From FW021-bin31 sp964478125 (GTDB taxonomy: Bacteria; Bacteroidota; Bacteroidia; Chitinophagales; Chitinophagaceae): a stretch of DNA of 49,800 bases. The DNA lies in the NCBI GenBank assembly GCA_964478125.1, contig CAYZGR010000017.1, positions 1-49,800 on the forward strand, in the 5' to 3' direction. Both the position numbers and the translations under genes were made by a program. The notes beneath the pieces were generated by a model that saw only the letters and a list, made by a program, of their open reading frames with translations, had not been told where the DNA came from and made no database searches. Numbering within the stretch: the first letter of the stretch is position 1; each line of letters begins with the position of its first letter. Shown in pieces: positions 1 to 7,966 of the stretch.

Positions 1-63
1 GCAGGAAGCAATAGCAGGAAGCAATAGCAGGAAGCAATAGCAGGAAGCAATAGCAGGAAGCAA
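1..63. repeat. 13-bp tandem repeat, about 4.8 copies
   Basis: The unit GCAGGAAGCAATA repeats four times perfectly (1-13, 14-26, 27-39, 40-52), followed by an 11-base partial copy. The array touches the window edge, so its true length is unknown. It is intergenic with respect to the first gene at 248. Confidence 0.95.
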
Positions 64-80
64 ATATTATTATTAACCGT

Positions 81-127
81 ATAACCATAAAACCATATAA
101 CCATAAAACCATATAACCATAAAACCC
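81..127. repeat. 16-bp tandem repeat, about 3 copies
   Basis: The unit ATAACCATAAAACCAT repeats at 81-96 and 97-112, with a third copy (113-127) ending in CCC. Each unit is itself two near-identical 8-mers (ATAACCAT/AAAACCAT), so the block can also be read as six 8-bp units. It lies 17 bases after the unrelated 13-bp repeat. Confidence 0.93.
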
Positions 128-150
128 GTTACAATTATTAATTAAACGCG

Positions 151-180
151 TGCAACCTTTCTCAAATCTTTTGTCTTTAT
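151..180 (+). promoter_or_regulatory. Putative ECF-sigma promoter, copy 1
   Basis: TGCAACCTTT at 151-160 and TTGTCTTTAT at 171-180 are separated by 10 bases. The same two 10-mers with the same spacing occur before the ECF sigma gene (696-725). AAC to GTC spacing is 16 bases, as in -35/-10 pairs of many ECF promoters. It would drive the secreted-protein gene at 248 with a leader of roughly 60 bases. The role is inferred. Confidence 0.65.
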
Positions 181-247
181 CATAAGCGCGCAATGAAAGA
201 CAAGTAGTGCTTTTTAATCAAATCCTTTTTTATTTAAAACATTCCTC

Positions 248-673
248 ATGAAAACGATCAGTAAGATGTTTATTATAGCCGTATTAATCACGGGACTTTC
301 TTTTGGCGCTAACGCACAGGCCGGTAAGGGAAAATTAAGGGTCAGTACTCAATTGAAGGAGATCAATGGCAGCCATGAACAGCGAAAATTATACCGGACA
401 TTTTTGATATCCTACATGAAGAACTGCCCTTATATCAGTAATTTTAAAATGGATGAAACCGCGGGAGCTTCTGATAACCATGAGGTAACCTGGAATTATG
501 ATGTGAATAGCTGGAACGACATTACCAGCTTTTATAACTGGATAGAAGAGCATTTAAAATCCGGGAAGGATGACGGCTTGAAAAAGGCCTTGACGCCCTA
601 TAAACCGGATTACGCGCTTGGAGGAAAGATCCGGGTACAGAAAAGAGGCAAGTCCGCCCTGGCTAAAAATTAA
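248..673 (+). CDS. Small secreted protein of unknown function
   Basis: This encodes a 141-residue protein with a clear Sec signal peptide: Lys at 2 and 7, a hydrophobic core at about 8-20, and an Ala-x-Ala type site near residues 22-24. The mature part is small and basic at its C-terminus, with aromatic-rich stretches around residues 65-100. I recognise no domain and no catalytic motif. It lies immediately upstream of an ECF sigma gene. Its own upstream region carries the same bipartite element as the sigma gene, so it is probably a member of that regulon. The ATG at 248 is chosen because it gives the signal peptide directly. A second, cytoplasmic reading is unlikely. Confidence 0.8.
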   Translation: MKTISKMFIIAVLITGLSFGANAQAGKGKLRVSTQLKEINGSHEQRKLYRTFLISYMKNCPYISNFKMDETAGASDNHEVTWNYDVNSWNDITSFYNWIEEHLKSGKDDGLKKALTPYKPDYALGGKIRVQKRGKSALAKN

Positions 674-695
674 TCCGAATATTCTTTTAGGCCTA

Positions 696-725
696 TGCAA
701 CCTTTTTAAACTAGGTTGTCTTTAT
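696..725 (+). promoter_or_regulatory. Putative ECF-sigma promoter, copy 2 (autoregulatory)
   Basis: TGCAACCTTT (696-705) and TTGTCTTTAT (716-725) are separated by 10 bases, identical in both blocks and in spacing to 151-180. It ends 12 bases before the sigma factor ATG at 738, so the predicted leader is about 10 bases. This supports 738 as the start and autoregulation of the sigma factor. The function is inferred from repetition and layout. Confidence 0.65.
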
Positions 726-737
726 AACAGACCATCT

Positions 738-1286
738 ATGGAAAACGACGCGCTTGTAATAAATGACCTGGTTGCCGCTTGTAAAAACGGGGACCGTAGG
801 GCGGCAGGCCGGTTATACGAGCGCTATTCCAGGGCCATGTATAATGTGTGCTTACGGATGCTGAATGACAGGCAAGAGGCGGAAGATGTATTGCAGGATT
901 CCTTTTACCAGGTGTTTAAAAATATAAACAGCTTCAGGGGAGAGGCTACCATTGGCGCATGGATCAGGAGGATTGTGGTAAACAGCTGTCTGAATCATTT
1001 GAAAAAGATGAAAAAGTTACGGCCCCGCTTGGCGGAGGTACCCCATTTGGAATATGAGGAAGAAGAACCTGTAGATGAAAAGAAATATAGTTATACAGTG
1101 AAAAAAGTAAAAGAAGCCATTAGGGATCTGCCGGACGGCTATCGTGTAGTGCTGACTTTATATCTTTTTGAGGGCTATTCCCATAAGGAGATTGCCAAAA
1201 GACTGGATATCTCCTTATCCACCGTGAAAACACAATACATGAGAGCAAAGAAGCGGGTAAGGGATAGGGTTGAGGATGTGAAATAG
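738..1286 (+). CDS. RNA polymerase sigma factor, ECF subfamily
   Basis: This is a 182-residue sigma-70 family factor of the ECF type. Region 2 spans about residues 22-90, with the typical run through Leu26-Tyr30 and the Asp-rich core-binding segment around 46-54, then Trp75-Ile76 in the -10 recognition helix. Region 4 spans about 125-175, with a helix-turn-helix around Tyr147-Ser161 (GYSHKEIAKRLDISLSTVK). There are no region 1 or region 3 domains, and the length is normal for ECF factors. The ATG at 738 fits the family N-terminus. A TTG at 618 would add 40 unrelated residues and overlap the preceding gene. It is followed by a one-span membrane protein (likely anti-sigma) and a DUF4097 protein, probably co-transcribed. 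It probably directs its own transcription from 696-725. Confidence 0.93.
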   Translation: MENDALVINDLVAACKNGDRRAAGRLYERYSRAMYNVCLRMLNDRQEAEDVLQDSFYQVFKNINSFRGEATIGAWIRRIVVNSCLNHLKKMKKLRPRLAEVPHLEYEEEEPVDEKKYSYTVKKVKEAIRDLPDGYRVVLTLYLFEGYSHKEIAKRLDISLSTVKTQYMRAKKRVRDRVEDVK

Positions 1287-1364
1287 ATAGATTGCAATAA
1301 ACAATAGCGGTAACAATAGAAGATATTAAACAATGAGATCATTTCATCATAATGCAATGGACCC

Positions 1365-1904
1365 GTGGACCGTTTAGAAAAATATATACGAGATCATCGT
1401 GAGGCTTTCGATGAAGACAATCCGGATGACGGCGTGTGGAGAAGGCTGGAGGAACAGTTATGGAGAGCGGATCCATCTTCTGTGAAAAGGCGGCGTATTT
1501 TTTATTTATCAGGCAGGTTTAAAAAGCGGGTCGCTGTTGCTGCCGTATTTTTCCTTGGAATCACTTTTGTGGCCTTTGTCCGGACTTATCAAGTAAAGAA
1601 AGAAGCCATTCAGCAGGCTATTCCTCCGGACCTGCAGGAAGCGAGGGCCTTTTATAAATCTCGGATCCGGAATGAAATAGCCGGAATAAGCCGCTTGCGT
1701 TCCCCCGAAAGGGTTATAGATTCCTCTTTTTTACATCTTTTTGAAGATGAGGATACAGAATATGATCGCTTGAGTAAAGCGTTGAGAGAGAACCCTGATA
1801 ATCCTCATGTCAGAGCGGCTTTTGTGGAATATTATCGCTCCCGCCTGGAGGTGCTCAAGAGGATCCGTAAGCGACTGAAAGATTATAACTACAGTAAAGA
1901 ATAA
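1365..1904 (+). CDS. Single-span membrane protein, probable anti-sigma factor
   Basis: This encodes 179 residues with no homology I can name. The charged, acidic N-terminal part (1-53) would be cytoplasmic. One hydrophobic segment at about residues 55-73 is preceded by Lys/Arg residues, and the rest is a highly charged, helical domain of about 105 residues that would be periplasmic. This topology and its place directly after an ECF sigma gene (78 bases apart) are typical of anti-sigma factors. No zinc-binding ZAS motif is visible. The start is GTG at 1365; the nearby ATG at 1357 is out of frame and soon terminated. It is 11 bases before the DUF4097 gene, so the two are surely co-transcribed. 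The anti-sigma role is inferred from context only. Confidence 0.75.
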   Translation: MDRLEKYIRDHREAFDEDNPDDGVWRRLEEQLWRADPSSVKRRRIFYLSGRFKKRVAVAAVFFLGITFVAFVRTYQVKKEAIQQAIPPDLQEARAFYKSRIRNEIAGISRLRSPERVIDSSFLHLFEDEDTEYDRLSKALRENPDNPHVRAAFVEYYRSRLEVLKRIRKRLKDYNYSKE

Positions 1905-1915
1905 ATTATTAAGAT

Positions 1916-3010
1916 ATGAAAAGAATGATCCAGCTCACCGGAATGCTGCTATTTATGTTGCCCTTTGCGGTGTTTGCAAAAGATAATATTAACAGGGTAA
2001 CTTATAAACGCAGCCTTAATTTTTCTTTCCAGGTAAAAAACGGGGCTACACTGGAACTGATCAATAAGTACGGGGACATTCATTTTTACAGTTGGGATAA
2101 AAATCAGATCCGATCAGATATTACAATTATGGTAAAAGCGGGAGATGAAGAAGAAGCCAAAAAGATCGCAGATGCCGTTAATATTCAAAAAGATCAGAAC
2201 GGTAATCTGGTCTCCCTGCATACAGATTATGAACCTTCCGGCTCTTCTTCTTTTTGGAATATAATTTTTGGAGGAACATCCGGGGGGAAGAAGAATGTCA
2301 GAATTGATTATAAAGTATATTTACCTAAATCCTTAGGGCACCTTACCGTTCAGAATAAGTATGGAAATATAACCGGTAGTAATATTCCGGGTACGGTGAG
2401 TATAAAATTGGATTATGGTCATTTTCACCTGGATCATCTTCAACAGGCACTCAATTTTGAAGTTAAATATGGCTCGGGATCATTAACGGAGCTAGCCGAA
2501 GCTAGCATCGATGCTTCTTATACGGACTTCCATATTGATGCGGTACAGCATCTGAAGATGCATTATAAGTATTCTGATCTGACCTTTGGAACGGTTGGGG
2601 ATATTTCTCTTGATGGAAGTTATGGAGATATTACGGCAGAGAGTATCTCAGAATTGCAGAGCCGGACCGCTTATGGGGATTATAAGATCCGGAATTTAAG
2701 CGAGGCGGGGGATATTTCCACTGCTTACGGGGATGTGCATATTGATCAAACGGGCAGATTGAAGGATTTGAAGATTACGGCACGTTATTCTGATGTCTTT
2801 CTTGGAATTGCAGAAAAGCAACCTTTACAGTTTAAGATCCGGCTCCATTACGGGAATTTTAATTCCGGTGATTTTCCCCTTCGGGATGTTAAAAAAGAAG
2901 AAGACGGTTCCCGTATGTTGGTAAATGCGCATACACCGGATGCGGGGTCCGGAGCTGCTGTGATCAGGATTGACGGATCCTATTCCGACGTGAAGCTTTT
3001 GACCAGATAA
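1916..3010 (+). CDS. DUF4097-type secreted beta-repeat protein
   Basis: This is a 364-residue exported protein with a signal peptide (about 1-21, cleaved near Val-Phe-Ala). The mature part is a ladder of short beta repeats marked by Tyr-[Gly/Ser]-[Asp/Asn]. Tyr occurs at residues 52, 149, 167, 185, 202, 219, 236, 253, 271, 291, 312 and 356. From 149 to 271 the spacing is 17-18 residues, as expected for a right-handed beta-solenoid. This pattern is that of the DUF4097/'head GIN'-like families, which in Bacteroidota often sit beside ECF sigma/anti-sigma pairs. It is the last gene of that operon and is followed by a terminator. Its cell-surface or periplasmic role is unknown. It could supply a signal to, or be a target of, the sigma system. 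Confidence 0.85.
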   Translation: MKRMIQLTGMLLFMLPFAVFAKDNINRVTYKRSLNFSFQVKNGATLELINKYGDIHFYSWDKNQIRSDITIMVKAGDEEEAKKIADAVNIQKDQNGNLVSLHTDYEPSGSSSFWNIIFGGTSGGKKNVRIDYKVYLPKSLGHLTVQNKYGNITGSNIPGTVSIKLDYGHFHLDHLQQALNFEVKYGSGSLTELAEASIDASYTDFHIDAVQHLKMHYKYSDLTFGTVGDISLDGSYGDITAESISELQSRTAYGDYKIRNLSEAGDISTAYGDVHIDQTGRLKDLKITARYSDVFLGIAEKQPLQFKIRLHYGNFNSGDFPLRDVKKEEDGSRMLVNAHTPDAGSGAAVIRIDGSYSDVKLLTR

Positions 3011-3063
3011 ACCATAGAAGTAGTTTTGCCTGTGAAGGCAGTTTTGGTTGATAGATAAGGATT

Positions 3064-3091
3064 TCCCCCTGTACCGGGGGATTTTCTTTTT
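3064..3091 (+). terminator. Rho-independent terminator after the sigma operon
   Basis: The arms TCCCCC (3064-3069) and GGGGGA (3076-3081) enclose a 6-base loop and are followed by TTTTCTTTTT. It lies 54 bases after the DUF4097 stop codon and ahead of the convergent xerD. Confidence 0.8.
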
Positions 3092-3139
3092 GTAAGACAT
3101 CGGCCCGATCCTTTGATTGCATTTCTGCCGGAGGCCCGG

Positions 3140-4027
3140 TTATCTATATTCCGGATGAAACCGGTGCAGGGTATCTCTCAGGTATTCGCGGTCAACATGG
3201 GTATAAATTTCGGTAGTGGTAATACTTTCATGACCGAGCATTTGCTGTACGGCTCTCAGGTCTGCTCCTCCTTCGATAAGATGAGTGGCAAAAGAATGCC
3301 GGAAGGTGTGAGGAGATATGTTTTTGGTGATACCGGCCTGTGCTGCCGCCTCCTTTATAATATAAAAGATCATCACTCTGCTGAGCGGGTTTCCGCGCCG
3401 GTTTAAAAAAAGATAATCTTCTGCTTTGGGTTGTATGGGTATATGGCAACGAACTGTATCCTTATAAATGGAAATATATTTTAACGCCGATTGCCCCAGG
3501 GGAATGAGCCTTTCTTTATCTCCCTTCCCGGTCACGCGCAGGAAGCCCTCTTCAACATAAAGACCGGAAAGTCTTAAAGAGGTGACTTCGCTTACCCTCA
3601 GCCCGCAGGCATACATGGTTTCTAAAATCGCTTTGTTTCGTACCCCCTCAGGCTTACTGAGATCCAGGCTTTGAATCATTTTCTCAATTTCTTCGTAAGT
3701 TAGCACTTCAGGTAATGTTCTTTTCATTCGGGGAACTTCCAGCAATGTTGCGGGATCTTTCTCTATTATATTTTCAAGGACCAGATAACGAAAAAAAGCC
3801 TTTATACCAGAGGTGATCCGGGCCTGTGAGGAGCTGCTCATGCCTATCTGTGCCAGTTGGCGTATAAAATCCTGTAAATGCTTTGTGGTTACTTTTTGGA
3901 GAGTGGTCGCATTACAAAATTTCATAAGCAGGGCTATATCATGTAAATAGGCCTCAATGGTGGCGGCGGAAAGCGCGCGTTCCAGCTGTAGATATATCTT
4001 AAAACCTTTGATTTCTGTCGTCCACAT
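3140..4027 (-). CDS. xerD: Site-specific tyrosine recombinase XerD
   Basis: This is a 295-residue tyrosine recombinase of the Xer type, which resolves chromosome dimers at dif with FtsK. The N-terminal SAM-like core-binding domain covers about residues 1-90 and the catalytic domain about 105-290. The catalytic set is complete: Arg144 (ACGLRVSEV), Lys168 (TGKGDKER), His240 and Arg243 (HTFRHSFATHL), His266 (LGHESI) and the nucleophile Tyr275 (IYTHV). Length and motifs fit XerD/XerC rather than a phage or conjugative integrase, and no att-like repeats or mobile genes surround it. The gene converges on the sigma operon and diverges from pyruvate carboxylase across 136 AT-rich bases. XerC versus XerD cannot be settled from one copy; the motif spacing and Bacteroidota naming favour XerD. 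Confidence 0.9.
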   Translation of the reverse strand: MWTTEIKGFKIYLQLERALSAATIEAYLHDIALLMKFCNATTLQKVTTKHLQDFIRQLAQIGMSSSSQARITSGIKAFFRYLVLENIIEKDPATLLEVPRMKRTLPEVLTYEEIEKMIQSLDLSKPEGVRNKAILETMYACGLRVSEVTSLRLSGLYVEEGFLRVTGKGDKERLIPLGQSALKYISIYKDTVRCHIPIQPKAEDYLFLNRRGNPLSRVMIFYIIKEAAAQAGITKNISPHTFRHSFATHLIEGGADLRAVQQMLGHESITTTEIYTHVDREYLRDTLHRFHPEYR

Positions 4028-4121
4028 CCCAATGAAGTTAAAATAAAATTAATAAAATACTAATATTGTTAAATATAATCAAAAACATTAGCTAATTTTT
4101 TCAATTTTTCTATAAATTTAA

Positions 4122-4129
4122 TACTTTTG
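4122..4129 (+). promoter_or_regulatory. -7 box (TACTTTTG) of pyruvate carboxylase
   Basis: An exact match to the Bacteroidota TAnnTTTG element, 34 bases before the pyc start. No clear TTG is seen at the -33 position. Confidence 0.7.
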
Positions 4130-4163
4130 CAGGCAATTACTTCTTCTTAATTTTTATAAAGTT

Positions 4164-7100
4164 ATGACAGAAAAAACAATACGCCCCATAAAAAAATTAA
4201 TGGTGGCGAATAGGAGTGAAATAGCTATTCGCATTTTAAGAGCAGCTTCGGAACTGAAGATCCGGACGGTAGCCATTTATACTTATGAGGACCGGTATTC
4301 TCTTCATCGTTATAAGGCGGATGAGGCCTATCAGGTAGGGGCTGATGATGATCCTTTGAAGCCTTACCTTGATGTGGAAGCCATTCTTCATGTAGCTAAG
4401 CGAAATGGGGTGGATGCTATTCATCCCGGTTATGGTTTTTTGAGCGAAAGTGTACATTTTGCCCGGCGATGCCGCGAAGAAGGAATTGTGTTTATAGGCC
4501 CGGATTCACAGGTCATGGAACAACTGGGGGATAAAGTGGCGGCCAAAAAGATCGCTCGTAAAGCCAATGTGCCGGTTATAGAAGACAGCCACGTGAAGCT
4601 GGAGGATCCGGAAGTGGTCAAAAAAGAAGCCGCACGCATAGGATATCCTGTTATGTTAAAAGCCTCAGCCGGTGGGGGCGGACGCGGAATGCGCGTGGTG
4701 CGGAATGAAGATGAACTGATCAATGCTTTCACGGAAGCAAAAAGTGAAGCAGGAAAAGCCTTTGGTGACGATACCATTTTTATGGAGAAATTCATTGCGG
4801 AACCGAAGCACATTGAGGTACAACTGATGGGCGATAATTATGGAAATATTGTTCACCTTTTTGAAAGGGATTGTTCTGTACAGCGTCGCTTTCAAAAAGT
4901 GGTGGAGGTTGCCCCGGCTCCGAACCTGCCGGATGAAACGCGTAATAAAATTCATGAATATGCGCTGCAGCTGGCCCGTACCGTAGGATACAACAACGTG
5001 GGAACCGCGGAATTCCTGGTAGATCGGGATCATAATATCTATTTCATTGAGGTCAATACACGCATACAGGTAGAGCACACCGTAACGGAGGAAGTAACGG
5101 GTGTGGATATTGTACGTACACAGCTTCTTATAGCGGAGGGATATCCGTTGGAAGACAAGCGTATCTTTATCCGGGGGCAGGAAGATGTAAAATTGAATGG
5201 TTTTGCCCTGCAGTGCCGTATCACCACCGAGAATCCTGAAAATAATTTTAAGCCCGATTTTGGGACCATCATTGCTTATAGAAATGCGGGAGGTATGGGG
5301 ATTCGTCTGGATGAAGGAAGCGCCTATTCCGGGATGAAGATCTCGCCTTTCTTTGATTCCATGCTGGTAAAAGTGACCGCCTGGGGGCGTACGCTGGCCG
5401 GGGCTGCCGAACGTATGCAGCGTACCCTGCGGGAATATCGCATACGAGGCGTACGTACCAATATCGGATTTTTGTTGAATGTCATTCAGGATAAGACTTT
5501 TATCAAAGGGGAATGCACCGTCAATTTTATTGATAAACATCCCGGATTATTTATACTGACGAAGACCCGTGACCGGGCGACCAAGATCCTCCGCTATATT
5601 GCGGACGTGACCGTAAACGGGAATCCTGATGTGCGTAGCAAAAAAGACAATAAAAAATTCAGGGTTCCACAAGTACCGCATTTTGATCCCTATATGGAAT
5701 ACCCAAAGGGAACAAAAGACCGGTTGAATGATTTGGGACGCGAGTCGTTTTCCAGGTGGTTGCGCCGGGAAAAACAAGTCTATTATACCGATACGACCTA
5801 CCGGGATGCACATCAAAGCCTGATTGCCACACGGGTGCGTACGCGGGATATTATGGCGGTGGCGGAAGGATATGCCAAAAACAATCCGCAGATCTTTTCT
5901 ATGGAAGTTTGGGGAGGAGCCACATTTGATGTGTCCATGCGCTTCCTGCATGAATCTCCCTGGCACCGTCTTGCGCTGCTTCGGGAGGCCATGCCCAATG
6001 TATTACTGCAGATGCTTTTCCGCGGTTCCAATGGAGTGGGTTATTCGGCTTATCCGGAAAATTTCCTTGCAAAGTTTATTGAAAAGGCGGCGGAAACAGG
6101 AATTGATATCTTCCGGATTTTTGATTCGCTGAACTGGATCGAGGCTATGGCGCCCAGTATCCGTTTTGTGAATAAATATACCCGTTCACTGGCTCAGGCC
6201 GCCATCAGTTATACCGGTGATATTCTGGATAAAGAAAATAACAAATATACCTTACAGTATTATGTGGATCTGGCCAGGAAATTGGAGGATGCGGGCGCCC
6301 ATATGCTTTGTATCAAAGATATGGCCGGCTTGCTGAAGCCTTATGCTGCAGAAAAACTGGTCGGCTCGCTGAAGGAAGCCGTGGAATTGCCTATCGTGTT
6401 GCATACGCACGATACTTCCTCCATGCAAACCGCTACTTATCTGAAAGCTATAGAATCAGGAGTGAATGTCGTGGATTGTGCCATTGCTTCTATGAGCGGG
6501 CTTACCTCCCAACCCAACCTGAATGCTTTAGCCGCCTCAATGAGATACCATGAGCGCGGTCGAAAGATGAACCTTGAATCCTTAAACCGTTATAGCGATT
6601 ATTGGGAGGTTGTTCGGGAATTTTATTACCCGTTTGAGTCTGATTTGAAATCGGGAACAGCCGAGGTATACGATAACGAGATCCCCGGCGGTCAGTATTC
6701 CAATTTACGCCAGCAGGCGGAATCTCTGGGGCTTGGGGATAAAGTAGACCAGATAAAGAAAAATTATATTATAGTGAATGACCTGCTGGGCGATATAGTC
6801 AAGGTAACCCCCAGCTCCAAGGTGGTTGGAGATATGGCCTTGTTCATGACGGCCAATAGCCTGACTGCGGAAGACGTGCTGGACGAAAGCAAAAATCTTC
6901 CTTTTCCTGAATCCTTAAAAAGCTTTTTAAAAGGAGAATTGGGCTTCCCCTACGGCGGCTTTCCCGAAAAATTGCAGAAAATCGTACTTAAGGACGAAAA
7001 GCCCATTACAGGTAGAGCCGGCGACTATCTTCCGGATGTGGATTTTGAAAAAGAATTTACAGACTTTCAGAAGAAATTTCCCAACAAGAACTTCCTGGAT

Positions 7101-7616
7101 TTCCTAAGTTATAAAATGTTTCCAAAGGTATATGCTGATTTTTACAACATGCAGGAAAGGTATGATAATCTGGAAACCGTTCCTACGCCTGCTTTCTTCT
7201 ATGGCATGCAGGAAGGAGAGGAGATCCTGGTGAACCTCGGCCCGGGAAAAACCATTTTTATAAAGTTACTCTATATATTGCCTCCCGATGAACATGGAAT
7301 GCGGGAAGTAGCTTTTGAGTTGAATGGCTACTCGCGTATCGTGTCTGTCAGGGATCAGTCTGTTGCTTCTGCCATACCTACTCATAAGAAGGTATCTGAT
7401 TCGGACAAAGAGATTGGCGCACCGCTGCAGGGTAAACTTTCGAATATAAGAGTAAAGCCGGGCGACAAAGTGAAGACCAACAGTCCTTTGTTTGTCATTG
7501 AGGCAATGAAGATGGAAACCACGGTAGCCGCCCCACAGGAGGGAACGGTTAAGACCATTGCTTTAACAGAAGGTGAAATGGTCCAGCAGGATGATCTGAT
7601 CGTCACCCTGAAGTAG
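4164..7616 (+). CDS. pyc: Pyruvate carboxylase
   Basis: This is a single-chain biotin enzyme of 1150 residues, the standard length, converting pyruvate, ATP and bicarbonate to oxaloacetate (anaplerosis and gluconeogenesis). The biotin carboxylase domain covers about residues 8-460, with the ATP-grasp glycine loop GGGGRGMRVV. The carboxyltransferase domain follows from about 535 to 830, opening with the family motif DAHQS near residue 547 and containing the metal-site strand around HTHD. The PYC-OADA linker and C-terminal biotinyl domain (about 1080-1150) carry EAMKMET, with the biotinylated Lys at 1116. No domain is missing or broken. It is transcribed alone, divergently from xerD. Start 4164 is well placed behind the TACTTTTG box. 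Confidence 0.97.
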   Translation: MTEKTIRPIKKLMVANRSEIAIRILRAASELKIRTVAIYTYEDRYSLHRYKADEAYQVGADDDPLKPYLDVEAILHVAKRNGVDAIHPGYGFLSESVHFARRCREEGIVFIGPDSQVMEQLGDKVAAKKIARKANVPVIEDSHVKLEDPEVVKKEAARIGYPVMLKASAGGGGRGMRVVRNEDELINAFTEAKSEAGKAFGDDTIFMEKFIAEPKHIEVQLMGDNYGNIVHLFERDCSVQRRFQKVVEVAPAPNLPDETRNKIHEYALQLARTVGYNNVGTAEFLVDRDHNIYFIEVNTRIQVEHTVTEEVTGVDIVRTQLLIAEGYPLEDKRIFIRGQEDVKLNGFALQCRITTENPENNFKPDFGTIIAYRNAGGMGIRLDEGSAYSGMKISPFFDSMLVKVTAWGRTLAGAAERMQRTLREYRIRGVRTNIGFLLNVIQDKTFIKGECTVNFIDKHPGLFILTKTRDRATKILRYIADVTVNGNPDVRSKKDNKKFRVPQVPHFDPYMEYPKGTKDRLNDLGRESFSRWLRREKQVYYTDTTYRDAHQSLIATRVRTRDIMAVAEGYAKNNPQIFSMEVWGGATFDVSMRFLHESPWHRLALLREAMPNVLLQMLFRGSNGVGYSAYPENFLAKFIEKAAETGIDIFRIFDSLNWIEAMAPSIRFVNKYTRSLAQAAISYTGDILDKENNKYTLQYYVDLARKLEDAGAHMLCIKDMAGLLKPYAAEKLVGSLKEAVELPIVLHTHDTSSMQTATYLKAIESGVNVVDCAIASMSGLTSQPNLNALAASMRYHERGRKMNLESLNRYSDYWEVVREFYYPFESDLKSGTAEVYDNEIPGGQYSNLRQQAESLGLGDKVDQIKKNYIIVNDLLGDIVKVTPSSKVVGDMALFMTANSLTAEDVLDESKNLPFPESLKSFLKGELGFPYGGFPEKLQKIVLKDEKPITGRAGDYLPDVDFEKEFTDFQKKFPNKNFLDFLSYKMFPKVYADFYNMQERYDNLETVPTPAFFYGMQEGEEILVNLGPGKTIFIKLLYILPPDEHGMREVAFELNGYSRIVSVRDQSVASAIPTHKKVSDSDKEIGAPLQGKLSNIRVKPGDKVKTNSPLFVIEAMKMETTVAAPQEGTVKTIALTEGEMVQQDDLIVTLK

Positions 7617-7700
7617 TCTGTTATATCAACGGTAAGCAGTGGAGGGTATTCCAAATTTATAGAATGTGCGGCTGCCCGCTATGATCCTTTGCGTCCCCTC

Positions 7701-7716
7701 TTTGGGAGATCCCAAA
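7701..7716. repeat. Inverted repeat TTTGGGA-GA-TCCCAAA
   Basis: Seven-base arms enclose two bases. The right arm and its flank (TCCCAAAATGGA, 7710-7721) are identical to those of the palindrome at 24611-24632. The role is unknown. Confidence 0.6.
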
Positions 7717-7856
7717 ATGGATCGAGAGCGTGCTTTATCAATAAATGAACGCTCCTCAACAAAAGTACTGTTCTGTTATTTAGAAAGCAACTATTTTATT
7801 AGTTGAATGTCCTTTGGGTAAAGTTGAAAACGGCACTTATTTTGCTGATATACCAG

Positions 7857-7875
7857 GGGGAGGCTCCCCTTTTTT
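7857..7875 (+). terminator. Terminator-like hairpin downstream of pyc
   Basis: The arms GGGGA (7857-7861) and TCCCC (7865-7869) enclose a 3-base loop and are followed by six T. It lies 240 bases after the pyc stop and directly before a -7 box. Confidence 0.6.
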
Positions 7876-7878
7876 CAG

Positions 7879-7886
7879 TAACTTTG
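7879..7886 (+). promoter_or_regulatory. -7 box (TAACTTTG) of the tamB-tamL operon
   Basis: An exact TAnnTTTG element just after the terminator-like hairpin. The -33 position is occupied by the hairpin rather than by TTG, so strength is uncertain. Confidence 0.6.
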
Positions 7887-7966
7887 TAATAGGGATCTTA
7901 TTGTCCGCATCTTAAACAGGAATCAATATTAAAACAGGAAAGGTCATAAAGAAAATTACAAGGACG

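Larger units (their letters stand above)
7617..7966. other. 350-base intergenic region between pyc and the TamB-like gene
   Basis: No credible gene is seen. The stretch holds an inverted repeat at 7701-7716, a terminator-like hairpin at 7857-7875, and a perfect -7 box at 7879-7886. From 7916 it is open in frame with the TamB-like gene, so the 3' end may be coding (see the start-codon finding). Confidence 0.7.

Noticed and set aside
618..737. Extended N-terminus of the ECF sigma gene from TTG 618
   Set aside because: It overlaps the preceding gene, adds 40 residues with no family match, and would start upstream of the predicted sigma promoter at 696-725.
3140..4027. XerD-like recombinase as sign of an integrated element
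   Set aside because: It has housekeeping Xer length and motifs, lies next to core genes, and has no att-like direct repeats or mobile genes nearby.
4430..5540. Long open frames antisense to pyruvate carboxylase (e.g. 4665-5540)
   Set aside because: They are shadows of a strongly conserved coding frame; the translated sequences show no domain and no start context.
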